This document shows positions 1 to 8,308 of a stretch of DNA of 64,000 nt, piece after piece. Numbering within the stretch: position 1 is the first letter of the stretch; each line of letters opens with the position of its first letter. This DNA comes from Lacipirellula parvula. Its GTDB lineage: Bacteria; Planctomycetota; Planctomycetia; Pirellulales; Lacipirellulaceae. Below the pieces are notes generated by a model. The model was not told where the DNA came from, ran no database searches, and worked only from the letters and a program-made list of their open reading frames with translations. The position numbers were made by a program, and so were the translations under genes. The stretch spans positions 1,842,501-1,906,500 of the forward strand of contig NZ_AP021861.1 of assembly GCF_009177095.1 (NCBI RefSeq), given 5' to 3'.

Positions 1-77
1 GGCTGGCGGGATTCGTTACCGCCACCCCGACTGGTCTGAGTCACAGGTTGAGGCCGAAGTCGCGCGGAGATTGCTTT

Positions 78-665
78 GTGACGCAGACTGAGCTTCTTGA
101 ATTCGCGACGAATCTTTTGGAGCGGCTCGGCATTCCCTACGCAATCGTCGGTTCATTCGCGACTGCCGTTTGGGGTGACGCGAGGATGACTCGCGATATC
201 GACATCGTTGTTCAACTGACGAGCGAACTGACCGATAAGCTGTGCGATGCATTTCCAGCGGACGACTTCTACGTGAGCCGCCCCGCGGCGCATGAAGCGG
301 TTGCACAGCGCGGGCAGTTTAACGTCATTCACTTTCGTTCGAGCAACAAAATTGATTTTATGATTGCCGGTCGCAGCGAATGGGCGGTGCGTCAACTAAC
401 GCGGCGGCGTCGGGTTCAGTTTGGTGCAGGCATTGAGGGGTTTGTCGCGGCTCCGGAAGATGTCATCATTGGCAAATTGGTCTACTACCAAGACGGCGGA
501 TCGGAGAAACATCTTCGGGATATCGCCGGCATCTTGAGCCAAGATGAAGGAGATTTGGATCGGCGCTACATCGCCGAGGTCGCAACTCTTCTTGGTTTGA
601 CAGCGATCTGGGATCGTTTTGCCATTCCCGACGATCCGACTAAGTACCCGACTATCATCGATTGA
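78..665 (+). CDS. Nucleotidyltransferase-fold protein (DUF6036/AbiEii-like)
   Basis: A 195-residue cytoplasmic protein with the signature of a minimal nucleotidyltransferase fold: a Gly-Ser turn (VGSFA, residues 24-28) followed by RMTRDID (36-42), whose two aspartates match the metal-binding pair of the superfamily. The rest is mixed helix and strand without an obvious second domain. A TTG at 48 would extend the frame, but the GTG at 78 is preferred because GGAGA at 66-70 lies 7 nt upstream. Relatives occur as toxin-like or antitoxin-like proteins (AbiEii/MNT groups) and as stand-alone proteins of unknown substrate; no partner gene is visible, since the left edge of the window lies just upstream. 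The following dehydrogenase starts 6 nt after the stop, so the two are probably co-transcribed. The fold is fairly sure; the substrate is unknown. Confidence 0.7.
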   Translation: MTQTELLEFATNLLERLGIPYAIVGSFATAVWGDARMTRDIDIVVQLTSELTDKLCDAFPADDFYVSRPAAHEAVAQRGQFNVIHFRSSNKIDFMIAGRSEWAVRQLTRRRRVQFGAGIEGFVAAPEDVIIGKLVYYQDGGSEKHLRDIAGILSQDEGDLDRRYIAEVATLLGLTAIWDRFAIPDDPTKYPTIID

Positions 666-671
666 AGTCGC

Positions 672-1715
672 ATGCTCGCTACCTGCTTCGAGAAATTTTC
701 TGGCCCGATCACTGTTGAACATGTTGCCGACCCGGTTGCGTGTGACGACGGCGTCGTCATCGCCGTCCGCGCCGCGGGGGTTTGCCGCAGCGATTGGCAT
801 GGCTGGCAGGGCCACGACGCCGACATCGAGTCGCTCCCCCACGTTCCCGGCCACGAATTCGCCGGCGAAGTCGTTGAAATCGGGCGCGACGTCCGCAAGT
901 GGCGCGTCGGCGATCGGGTGACCATGCCGTTCGTCGCTGGGTGCGGGACCTGCCGCGAATGTTCCGCCGGAGCCGCCCAGGTTTGCGATCGACAATTTCA
1001 GCCAGGATTTACGGCCTGGGGCGCTTTCGCCGAGGCGGTGGCTGTTCCCTTCGCTGACTACAATCTCGTTGCACTTCATGAATCGCTCGATTTTGTCACT
1101 GCCGCCGCGCTCGGTTGCCGCCTGGCGACCGCTTACCGCGCCGTTGCCCTGCAAGGTCGCGCTGCGCCAGGCGAGTGGGTGGCCGTATTTGGATGCGGCG
1201 GCGTCGGATTGTCGGCTGTGATGGTCGCCGCGGCGCTAGGCGCGAGACCGATCGCCGTCGATGTCCGCGACGAATCGCTCGCCATGGCGAAAGCATTCGG
1301 CGCCGAGCATCTCGTCAACGCTGCATCCACCGACGCTGTTCCTGCTATTCAAGAAATTAGCGACGGCGGCGTGCAACTATCGCTCGACGCTCTCGGCAGC
1401 GCCGCCACCGCGGCAAACTCAATCAAATCGCTCCGCAAGCGCGGCCGGCACGTGCAAGTCGGCCTCCTCGCCGGCAGCGAATTCCAGCCGCGACTGCCGA
1501 TGGAGCTCGTGATCGGCCGGGAACTCGAAATTTACGGCAGCCACGGACTCGCCGCCGCAGACTATTCTCCGCTGCTCGACCTCATCCTGGCAGGGAAGCT
1601 GCCCGTCAGCTCGATGGTGAGGAGGAAAATTTCTCTGGCAGAAGCCCCCGCCGCGCTCGTGGCCATGGGCAGCTTCGGCGAGCCAGGAATTACGGTCATT
1701 GACCGCTTCGAATAG
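672..1715 (+). CDS. Zinc-dependent medium-chain alcohol dehydrogenase
   Basis: A 347-residue MDR-family oxidoreductase. Catalytic zinc ligands are visible as C38 (AAGVCRSD) and H61-E62 (PGHEFAGE). The structural zinc site is complete, with the canonical C-X2-C-X2-C-X7-C spacing in the segment CGTCRECSAGAAQVC. The dinucleotide-binding loop GCGGVGLSAV follows at about residue 175. Members oxidise alcohols or polyols with NAD(P)H; the exact substrate cannot be read from the sequence. It lies 6 nt after the nucleotidyltransferase-like gene. Length and domain order are typical, and no truncation is seen. Confidence 0.9.
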   Translation: MLATCFEKFSGPITVEHVADPVACDDGVVIAVRAAGVCRSDWHGWQGHDADIESLPHVPGHEFAGEVVEIGRDVRKWRVGDRVTMPFVAGCGTCRECSAGAAQVCDRQFQPGFTAWGAFAEAVAVPFADYNLVALHESLDFVTAAALGCRLATAYRAVALQGRAAPGEWVAVFGCGGVGLSAVMVAAALGARPIAVDVRDESLAMAKAFGAEHLVNAASTDAVPAIQEISDGGVQLSLDALGSAATAANSIKSLRKRGRHVQVGLLAGSEFQPRLPMELVIGRELEIYGSHGLAAADYSPLLDLILAGKLPVSSMVRRKISLAEAPAALVAMGSFGEPGITVIDRFE

Positions 1716-2052
1716 CAGGCGCACGCATCGTTCTGAGCGCAGCGTAAAATCTCGCGCCTTGAGCAAGCGTCTAGATCCTTCGCTTTGCTCAGAATGACGA
1801 TTCCAGGCGCCGTAAGGTACGCACGCCTCCGCTAGCAGCGACAGCACTCATTACCTTTGGCGTTGGCCAAAATCTGTTCACCCGTGAAATGTGATGCGGG
1901 GAATGGGCGGACTTTTCCGATAGTAGGGATTACTCCGGCCGCCGAGACGCTGCTGGAGCGTTCTCTTTCTTCTCCTCATCACGACGCCGGCTGGAACACC
2001 AGAGGTTCGTGGGTATCGATTCTCTTCGTCGGTTCTCAGCGGACTCAGTTCG
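1716..2052. other. Intergenic region before the porin gene
   Basis: No gene supported. Positions 1730-1800 hold a loose inverted pair built on TTCTGAGC and GCTCAGAA (about 1731-1738 and 1787-1794), a common kind of intergenic filler that could form a hairpin after the dehydrogenase gene. The remaining 250 bases should contain the porin promoter, but I see no convincing -35/-10 pair and no good Shine-Dalgarno before the ATG at 2053. The 124-residue frame across it (1857-2231) overlaps the porin start and looks spurious. Confidence 0.5.
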
Positions 2053-3606
2053 ATGGTGATCCAACTCCAGCCGCTCACCTTTTCGCAAGCTGCACGGCGA
2101 TTTTTCGCCGACGCGCTGGCGATTATCGCCGTGCTCTGCGGGGGAAGTGCATTGGCGGAGGACTCGCCAGTCGCTCCCGAGCCGGCGCCGTCAACGATTC
2201 ACGTCGCGCAGCTTGGCGACGGCGACGATGATGACGAGGAGGCCCCGCAACCGTTGCCCCCGGTCAGCGTCATGGAGCAAGAATTCTCGACGCAACCTTA
2301 CAACATGCCAACTCCGCCGCTCGAACCGCAAATCGAGGGCATCTTGAAGCGGCTCAATGCGCTAGAAAAAGGCGGCGGTCCCAAAAAGCCCGACGTCAAT
2401 GCGGAACTCAAGAAGGAATTCGACGTTAACGACGGCGTCGGCGATTGGCGCGATCTCTCCGGCGACAAGTGGGCCGTCAAACTCGGCGGCCACATGCAAC
2501 TCGACAGCATCAACTGGGCCGACGTCGAGAATCCGCCCGTTCCGGCCTACAACTATGTTGAATTCCGCCGCTTGCGACTGCTGGCCGACGGCGTCGGCTA
2601 CGGCGTTTACGACTTTCGCCTGCAAATCGACATCGAGCCAGAGGGCGAAGACAACGTCACCACCCCGGTCACAGTCATCAAAGACGCCTACCTCACGATG
2701 AACGAAATTCCTGTCATCGATCGGTGGCGGATCGGCAACTTCTTCGTGCCGTTCGGCTTGGAGCAAGTCACGAACGATACGAACAACATTTTTCTCGAGC
2801 GCTCGATCCCGACGCAGGGCATTTTTACCGCAGATCGCGAAGTCGGCATGGCGATCTACGGCGTCGACGACGCCAAAGATTTTACGTGGACGACGGGCGT
2901 CTTCATCGACAGCCTGAGCGAGGCGACCAAGGAACGAATCGACGGCAATCAGGGGCAGCGCGTCAGCGGCCGCCTCACTTATTTGCCGTACTACGACGAA
3001 CCGTCGAACGGCCGCTACCTGATTCACACCGGCGCCGGCGTGCTTTACACGCACGACCAAGATGAACAGGCCAGATTCCGCGCCCGGCCGCAAATTCACG
3101 AAGGGCCGTTCTTCATCGATAGCGGGCTATTTCCCGCGAAGTCGTACACGACGGGCAACATCGAACTCGCCACCGTATGGGGGCCGTTCTCCGTGCAGAG
3201 CGAAATGTATCTCTCGAACGTCGATCGCATCAACGACGAGGTGGCGACGATTTCCGGCGCCTACGTCTACTGCAGCTACTTCCTCACCGGTGAGAATCGC
3301 ATTTACGAACGCTACGGCCAGCATGGCGCCCAATTTGGCCGGAACGTCCCCTACTCGAATTTCTTTCTCACGCCCGGCGGTTGCGGGCCAGGCGCCTGGG
3401 AATTCAAGGCTCGTTGGTCGAACCTCACGCTCACGCAACTCGATAGCGGCCAGTACAACGATTTCACGATCGGTTTCAATTGGTACTGGTCTGATCGCGT
3501 CCGCACGATGTTCGACTGGATTCATCCAATCACCCGCTACGGCACCACGCCGTATGGCCCGCAGACTGCCGACATCATTGGCATGCGGTTCGATTTCAAC
3601 TTTTAA
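2053..3606 (+). CDS. Outer-membrane porin, OprO/OprP (phosphate-selective porin) type
   Basis: A 517-residue secreted beta-barrel protein. It has an N-terminal signal peptide with a hydrophobic core at about residues 20-32 and a likely cut after SALA (residue 35). Next come a very acidic linker (DGDDDDEE, about 56-63) and a short region around PLEPQIEGILKRLNALEK that may be coiled coil. The barrel has strands rich in alternating aromatic residues and ends in phenylalanine (MRFDFNF), the usual C-terminal barrel-assembly signal. The arrangement (KLGGHMQLD, FRRLRLLADG, FFVPFGLEQ) matches the OprO/OprP superfamily, often taken to transport phosphate or other anions; in planctomycetes the substrate is not established. 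The cysteine-rich secreted gene follows 12 nt after the stop, suggesting one transcript. Confidence 0.85.
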   Translation: MVIQLQPLTFSQAARRFFADALAIIAVLCGGSALAEDSPVAPEPAPSTIHVAQLGDGDDDDEEAPQPLPPVSVMEQEFSTQPYNMPTPPLEPQIEGILKRLNALEKGGGPKKPDVNAELKKEFDVNDGVGDWRDLSGDKWAVKLGGHMQLDSINWADVENPPVPAYNYVEFRRLRLLADGVGYGVYDFRLQIDIEPEGEDNVTTPVTVIKDAYLTMNEIPVIDRWRIGNFFVPFGLEQVTNDTNNIFLERSIPTQGIFTADREVGMAIYGVDDAKDFTWTTGVFIDSLSEATKERIDGNQGQRVSGRLTYLPYYDEPSNGRYLIHTGAGVLYTHDQDEQARFRARPQIHEGPFFIDSGLFPAKSYTTGNIELATVWGPFSVQSEMYLSNVDRINDEVATISGAYVYCSYFLTGENRIYERYGQHGAQFGRNVPYSNFFLTPGGCGPGAWEFKARWSNLTLTQLDSGQYNDFTIGFNWYWSDRVRTMFDWIHPITRYGTTPYGPQTADIIGMRFDFNF

Positions 3607-3618
3607 GAGGGGTGCAGC

Positions 3619-4185
3619 ATGACAACTAGAAAAACGCTGCTCTTCGTGTTGTTCACGCTGGCGCTTGCCGGCGGAACGAGCGCCCCGACTGCTGTTGCGG
3701 GAGAGATCTGCTGCGCGTTGTGCGGCTGCCACGATTCCTGCCAGAAAGTTTGCCGACTTATTTGCGAAGAGAAGAAAGTCGACGTCATCTGTTGGGGCGT
3801 GAAGTGCGAGGATTTTTGCGTCCCCGGACCGAGCAAACCGTGCTGCAAGCAGTGTGATATGGTTTGCGATGAGTGCAGCAAGAAAGCGAAGGAGGGCGAT
3901 CCCCAGCCGACGCCGCATCGGTTTGTGTGGCGCGATTGGATTCCGAGCCCGTACGCGACGATCCACACTAAGAAAAAGTTGATGCAGCGGATCGATACGA
4001 AAAAAGTCCCCAGCTATAAGTGGGTCGTCGAAGACCTGTGCAAGAAGTGCGAATCGAAGGCCAAGTCCGCTTCTGTCGCGCCGGGTATGGCCGTGCCGCC
4101 GGTTCCGCAGACCGACGCGAAGATTTTGCTTGCCCATGCCGAGGAAGGCCCGGGCCAGGAAAAATCGTCGACGGCGGTGAAATAG
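3619..4185 (+). CDS. Secreted cysteine-rich protein (17 Cys), unknown function
   Basis: A 188-residue protein with a clear signal peptide (hydrophobic core LLFVLFTLALAGG, likely cut near VAG-E at 28-29). Its mature N-terminal half is dense in cysteine: 15 Cys in about 65 residues, in patterns such as CCALCGC, CQKVC, CCKQC and CDEC, plus CKKC later. The C-terminal part is Pro/Ala-rich and ends in a hydrophilic tail. An AGAGGGGTG-like sequence just after the porin stop can serve as ribosome-binding site. The cysteines could bind metal or form disulfides in the periplasm; nothing in the sequence decides which. I recognise the type as a planctomycete-specific secreted protein, not a named enzyme. 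Its place directly behind the porin suggests a cell-envelope role. Confidence 0.75.
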   Translation: MTTRKTLLFVLFTLALAGGTSAPTAVAGEICCALCGCHDSCQKVCRLICEEKKVDVICWGVKCEDFCVPGPSKPCCKQCDMVCDECSKKAKEGDPQPTPHRFVWRDWIPSPYATIHTKKKLMQRIDTKKVPSYKWVVEDLCKKCESKAKSASVAPGMAVPPVPQTDAKILLAHAEEGPGQEKSSTAVK

Positions 4186-4327
4186 GCCGCGGCGGCCAGC
4201 AATTGGCGGCATCCGCCTGGGCGAAATGCGGAGTGTATAATTGACCAGAGACGGCCCCGCGACGGTCCGCTCGTCAATTGCTGCCTCGCTTCCGCTACGC
4301 CAGTCCCCGCTTTCGCCGAGTTCCGCC

Positions 4328-4462
4328 GTGGGTTGCCTCGAAGACAAGCCGAAAGAGTGGGACCATCCCGGCAAGTTCAAATGCAAGTCGTGCGGCGCCA
4401 CGTCGGATAGCAAAAAAAAGATCTGCAAGCCGACGAAGATCGAGAAGAAGAAAAAGGGGTAG
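4328..4462 (+). CDS. Small zinc-ribbon-like protein (44 aa)
   Basis: A short frame from GTG at 4328 gives 44 residues. It has four cysteines (C3, C19, C22, C33), a C-X2-C-X10-C core (KCKSCGATSDSKKKICKP) and a very basic tail (KIEKKKKG). The frame is open back to 4241, but the upstream residues look like non-coding translation, so the GTG is preferred even though no Shine-Dalgarno is visible. The spacing suggests half of a zinc ribbon. The gene sits alone between the cysteine-rich gene and lutA. I consider it a real small protein because of its composition and abrupt Lys/Cys enrichment, but this rests on pattern only. Confidence 0.5.
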   Translation: MGCLEDKPKEWDHPGKFKCKSCGATSDSKKKICKPTKIEKKKKG

Positions 4463-4522
4463 GACGCACCGCCCTGCTGGCCGCATCTCGCTTTGCGTTG
4501 ATCGCTCACTTATAGTGTGCCG

Positions 4523-5281
4523 ATGCGAGTCGGGCTCTTCATTCCCTGCTACATCGACCAGTTCTACCCCCGCGTCGGCATCGCCACGCTGCGGCTGCTG
4601 GAACACTTTTGTCCCGGCCAGGTCGAGTTTCCGACGAGCCAAATCTGCTGCGGGCAACCGATGGCGAATTCCGGCTGCGTCTCCGATGCACGTCCCGCGG
4701 CCGAACGGTTCGTCGCCACATTCCGCCCCTACGATTACATCGTTGCTCCCAGCGGCAGCTGCGTGTCGATGGTGCGGCATCACTACCATGGACTGGTCGC
4801 CGATGAGGCCGCGCTCGCCGAAGTGCAGGCGAAGACGTTTGAGCTCTGCGAATTCCTAACCGACGTCTTGCAAATCGAGCCACCCGCTGGCCGGTTTCCC
4901 CACCGCGTCGGCATGCACCAGAGTTGCCACGGCCTGCGCGACCTACGGCTGGGAAAATCGAGCGAGCTGAATGTTGCACCGTTCAACAAAGTCGAGCGGC
5001 TACTGTCGAAACTCGACGGGATTGAATACACGCAACCCGATCGCGCCGACGAATGTTGCGGCTTCGGCGGTTCGTTCGCCGTCTACGAAGAAGCGGTCTC
5101 GTGTATGATGGGGCGGGATCGGATCTCCGATCACCAGCGCGCGGGCGCCGAGGTTCTCACCGCCGGCGATATGTCTTGTCTGATGCATCTCGACGGTCTG
5201 ATTCGGCGTGAGCGCCGTCCGTTGCGAGTGCTGCATGTGGCGGAGGTGCTGGTCGAGGGGATGGGGATTGGCGGGGCGTAG
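4523..5281 (+). CDS. lutA: Lactate utilisation protein LutA (CCG-domain Fe-S subunit)
   Basis: The first gene of a lutABC set, which oxidises L-lactate to pyruvate through an iron-sulfur complex. The protein is 252 residues from ATG 4523 (an in-frame GTG at 4517 is a weaker alternative). It carries two cysteine-rich CCG-type repeats: one around CCGQPMANSGC in the N-terminal half and one at DECCGFGGSFAVYEE in the C-terminal half, with HQSCHGLR between them. This is the normal layout of LutA/YkgE and glycolate-oxidase-like subunits. LutB follows after about 85 nt that hold a small hairpin. Complete length; no missing ligand seen. Confidence 0.93.
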   Translation: MRVGLFIPCYIDQFYPRVGIATLRLLEHFCPGQVEFPTSQICCGQPMANSGCVSDARPAAERFVATFRPYDYIVAPSGSCVSMVRHHYHGLVADEAALAEVQAKTFELCEFLTDVLQIEPPAGRFPHRVGMHQSCHGLRDLRLGKSSELNVAPFNKVERLLSKLDGIEYTQPDRADECCGFGGSFAVYEEAVSCMMGRDRISDHQRAGAEVLTAGDMSCLMHLDGLIRRERRPLRVLHVAEVLVEGMGIGGA

Positions 5282-5320
5282 GGAGTGGGCGCGGTCTTGT
5301 CTGTAGGGGCGCCTTTGATA

Positions 5321-5342
5321 CCCCGGCTTGAAGAGCCGGGGG
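5321..5342. repeat. Small palindromic repeat between lutA and lutB
   Basis: A perfect 8-bp stem (CCCCGGCT at 5321-5328, AGCCGGGG at 5334-5341) with a 5-base loop. There is no U-tract, so it is probably not an intrinsic terminator; it may attenuate or stabilise the lut transcript. Confidence 0.7.
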
Positions 5343-5367
5343 CTAATGAACGGAGTGGGGGAACCGT

Positions 5368-6759
5368 TTGGCGACGATGAAAACCTTCGATCATCCCACG
5401 GCCGCCGCGGAATTCGTCGCCGACGATGCGCATGCTCACTGGCATGATCAGGCCCTCTGGTTCATTCGGGCCAAGCGCGACAAAGCCTCGCAAACGCTGC
5501 CCGAGTGGGAAGTCCTCCGCGAGCGGGCGGCGGCGATCAAGCAGCACACAATCTCGCACCTCGGCGATTACCTCGAAGAGTTCGAACGGAACGCCACGCG
5601 GCTCGGCGCCGTCGTCCACTGGGCCCGCGATGCGGCGGAGCACAATGCGATCGTGCATGGCCTGCTGCGCGAGCGGGGCGTGCGCCGGATGGTGAAGAGC
5701 AAGTCGATGCTCACCGAAGAGTGCGGCCTTAACCCGTACCTTGAGCAGCAGGGGATCGAGGTCACCGATACCGATCTCGGCGAGTGGATCGTCCAGCTGC
5801 GGCGCGAGCACCCAAGCCACATCGTGCTGCCGGCGATTCATATCAAGAAGGAAGAGGTCGGCGAGCTCTTTCACCGTGAACTCGGCACCGACGAAGGCGC
5901 GACCGATCCGACGTACCTTACCGAAGCGGCGCGGCACCGCCTGCGGGAAAAGTTTCTGCAGGCTGAGGCGGGGCTGACTGGCGTCAACTTTGGCATTGCC
6001 GAGACGGGGGGCTTCGTCGTCTGCACGAACGAAGGAAATTCCGATCTCGGCACGTCGCTGCCGAAGCTGCACATTGCGTCGATGGGGATCGAGAAGCTCG
6101 TGCCGCGATTGGATGATCTCGGCGTGTTTTTGCGATTGCTCGCGCGCTCGGCGACGGGGCAGCCGATTACCGCCTACAGCACGCACTACCATGGCCCGCG
6201 GCCGGGCTGCGAATTGCACATCGTACTTGTCGACAACGGTCGCACGAAACTGCTCGCGAGCGACGATTTTCGCAACTCGCTACGCTGCATCCGCTGCGGG
6301 GCGTGCCTCAACACGTGCCCGGTTTATCGCCGCAGCGGCGGGCATAGTTACGCGGCGTCGGTGGCGGGGCCGATTGGGTCGATCGTCAATCCGTCGCGCG
6401 ACGCGGCCAAGTACCATACGCTCCCATTTGCTTGCACGCTCTGCGGTTCGTGCGGCGACGTTTGTCCAGTGAAGATCGACCTGCCGAACCAATTGCTCAC
6501 TTGGCGGCAACGAATCGCGGAGTTGGGGCTGCTTGAGCCATCGAAGCGGCGGTTGATGGGCGTCGCAGGGAAGCTACTGAGCAGTCCGCGGTTGTACGCA
6601 TTCGCCGGAAGTGCGGGACGAACGGTGCTGCGTTGGGCGCCGCGATGGTTGTTGTACAACCGGTTCAATCCGTGGGGCAGGCAGCGCGAGTTGCCGACGC
6701 CGCCAGATGAGAGTTTCCGGCAGTGGCATGCTCGTCGCGGACGCGGAGGTAAGTCGTGA
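5368..6759 (+). CDS. lutB: Lactate utilisation protein LutB (Fe-S subunit)
   Basis: A 463-residue protein with a LUD-like N-terminal domain and two [4Fe-4S] motifs: CIRCGACLNTCPVYRR and CTLCGSCGDVCPVKID, both complete C-X2-C-X2-C-X3-CP sets. This is the LutB/YkgF architecture, the electron-transfer core of the lactate oxidation complex. A TTG at 5368 is used because a purine-rich GGAGTGGGGG lies just upstream; the ATG at 5377 is the alternative. The stop TGA overlaps the LutC start (ATGA), so translation is coupled. Confidence 0.93.
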   Translation: MATMKTFDHPTAAAEFVADDAHAHWHDQALWFIRAKRDKASQTLPEWEVLRERAAAIKQHTISHLGDYLEEFERNATRLGAVVHWARDAAEHNAIVHGLLRERGVRRMVKSKSMLTEECGLNPYLEQQGIEVTDTDLGEWIVQLRREHPSHIVLPAIHIKKEEVGELFHRELGTDEGATDPTYLTEAARHRLREKFLQAEAGLTGVNFGIAETGGFVVCTNEGNSDLGTSLPKLHIASMGIEKLVPRLDDLGVFLRLLARSATGQPITAYSTHYHGPRPGCELHIVLVDNGRTKLLASDDFRNSLRCIRCGACLNTCPVYRRSGGHSYAASVAGPIGSIVNPSRDAAKYHTLPFACTLCGSCGDVCPVKIDLPNQLLTWRQRIAELGLLEPSKRRLMGVAGKLLSSPRLYAFAGSAGRTVLRWAPRWLLYNRFNPWGRQRELPTPPDESFRQWHARRGRGGKS

Positions 6760-7382
6760 TGAGCAGCGCCGCCCGCGAACAGATTCTGCGAGACGTCCGC
6801 CGTTCGTTGCCGGCCGAGGCGCCGCGGCCGGCGCTTGACGGCGAGTGGATTCGCTACGCAGACCCTTACGCCCAGTTTTTTGAAACGCTGCGCGGCGTCG
6901 GCGGGGCAGGGCGGATCGTCACTGGCGAGACTCAACTTCGGGAGGAAGTGGAGCGCGTCATCGAGTCGCTTGGCGCCAAGGATATCTGCTCCGTCATTCC
7001 GGCTGCGGCGGCGGGAAACGTCGATCTCGCTGCGGTCGATGATCCGCATCAACTCGCGGGCGTCGATCTTGCGATTCTCCCTGGCGAACTCGCGGTCGCG
7101 GAGAACGCCGCGGTGTGGGTGACGAACGCCCGAGTGGGGCAGCGCGTCGCGTACTTTCTGTCGCAGCATGTGGTACTCGTCGTGCCGCACGATCGCATCG
7201 TGAACAACATGCACGAAGCGTACGAGTGGCTTCACCGTACGGCCGGTTCTGCCGGTCTGTTCGCCGCGGCGACCTGGGGGACGTTCATGTCCGGGCCGTC
7301 GAAAACGGCGGATATCGAGCAGGCGCTGGTCATCGGCGCTCATGGGGCACGGTCGCTCCATGTGTTCTTGCTCAAGCCGTGA
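6759..7382 (+). CDS. lutC: Lactate utilisation protein LutC (LUD domain)
   Basis: A 207-residue LUD-domain protein, third component of lactate oxidation. The ATG at 6759 shares its A with the LutB stop codon (ATGA). The family signature is clear near the C-terminus: GPSKTADIEQALVIGAHG followed by a short hydrophobic end. The 3' end overlaps by 11 nt the end of the convergent MOSC gene, so there is no room for a conventional terminator between them. Confidence 0.92.
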   Translation: MSSAAREQILRDVRRSLPAEAPRPALDGEWIRYADPYAQFFETLRGVGGAGRIVTGETQLREEVERVIESLGAKDICSVIPAAAAGNVDLAAVDDPHQLAGVDLAILPGELAVAENAAVWVTNARVGQRVAYFLSQHVVLVVPHDRIVNNMHEAYEWLHRTAGSAGLFAAATWGTFMSGPSKTADIEQALVIGAHGARSLHVFLLKP

Positions 7383-8151
7383 CGTGAAGTTCGTCGCCGA
7401 GGCGAAGCGTCATTGCGCCGGCATGCGTTGGGTCGAGCGACGTGTTGAGCGTCAGTCGATAAAAATGGTTGAATGCATCCGCTGGAGCCCAGGCTGGGAG
7501 CTCGGCCTGACGATGAGCGGAAAACGCCTTAGCGAATCCTGAGATGATTTCTCCCGTGAGCGAATCGCGGGACGGAACGGCGCACCGCTGGCAGGGCGTG
7601 CGGCCGCGGAGCAGTACGTCGCCGAGCGTGAACGGCGTCGGGCCCGTGTCGGTGGCGACGAGGCGGTCCTCCCAAAACGGCTCAGTCGCGTCGATTTCGA
7701 GATTCGTGCGGAAGCGGCGGCGGACTTCGTCGAGTTCTAGGCCAAACCACTCGGCGACGCGCTCGAGCGAGCTAACGCTCACCAGCGTCGGCCCCGAGGC
7801 GTCGGCGTCGTCGGGAAAACCGATCGCTTGGTTCTCGATCAGCAGGCACTTGCGGCCGATCGCTTCGCTGAGCCACTCGCCGGCGCGATCGACGGCCGCG
7901 GGAAGCTCGAAGCTGGCGGGTTCCAAGTTCGGGTGATGGAACGTGACGACTGCCGCGTTCTGTTCGAATGCGGCGCGAATCGGATGAATCGCGGGAGTTC
8001 GTTTGCCATTGACGAATTGCCGCATCGGATTGACGATCGCCCACCGCCGATCGCCGACGATCGGGCCGGTCGGCATCAAGTCGGCAGCGTCGACCGCGTA
8101 GCCGTCGAGCGACTTGATCGGGTAGATCGTGATGCGCGTGAGGCGTGGCAT
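7372..8151 (-). CDS. MOSC-domain protein with N-terminal beta-barrel domain
   Basis: A 259-residue protein. The N-terminal part (PRLTRITIYPIKSLDG) is the MOSC-N beta barrel. The C-terminal part is a MOSC domain containing the conserved cysteine region GRTPCQRCAVPSRDSLTGE, where the Cys would bind persulfide or molybdenum cofactor. Relatives include mARC-type and YcbX-type proteins involved in reduction of N-hydroxylated compounds or sulfur transfer; a specific role is not readable. The start is placed at the ATG at 8151 because PRLTRI is the usual beginning; an ATG at 8163 is possible. It converges on lutC with an 11-nt overlap. Confidence 0.88.
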   Translation of the reverse strand: MPRLTRITIYPIKSLDGYAVDAADLMPTGPIVGDRRWAIVNPMRQFVNGKRTPAIHPIRAAFEQNAAVVTFHHPNLEPASFELPAAVDRAGEWLSEAIGRKCLLIENQAIGFPDDADASGPTLVSVSSLERVAEWFGLELDEVRRRFRTNLEIDATEPFWEDRLVATDTGPTPFTLGDVLLRGRTPCQRCAVPSRDSLTGEIISGFAKAFSAHRQAELPAWAPADAFNHFYRLTLNTSLDPTHAGAMTLRLGDELHVTA

Positions 8152-8187
8152 AAAGGCGTGCACTTCACCAATCGATTGCTTCTTTTG

Positions 8188-8286
8188 GCTTCCTCCCCCT
8201 AGTGGGGAGGGCTGGGGAGAGGGAGTGAACGTTGGTACCAGCTACTGCCACCCCTCTCTAACCCTCCCCATCGAGGGGAGGGGACC
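8188..8286. repeat. Two-hairpin dispersed repeat, copy 1
   Basis: About 98 bp: a hairpin of CCTCCCC/GGGGAGG type at each end and a centre with GGTACCAGC. It matches, in inverted orientation, a second copy at 30196-30293, and partly 13185-13220. It lies between the HAD gene end and the MOSC gene start. Confidence 0.85.
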
Positions 8287-8308
8287 CAAACATTTTTATA
8301 TCTAACCG

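Noticed and set aside
1857-2231. 124-codon frame before and over the porin start
   Set aside because: Overlaps the porin signal sequence in another frame and has no family features.
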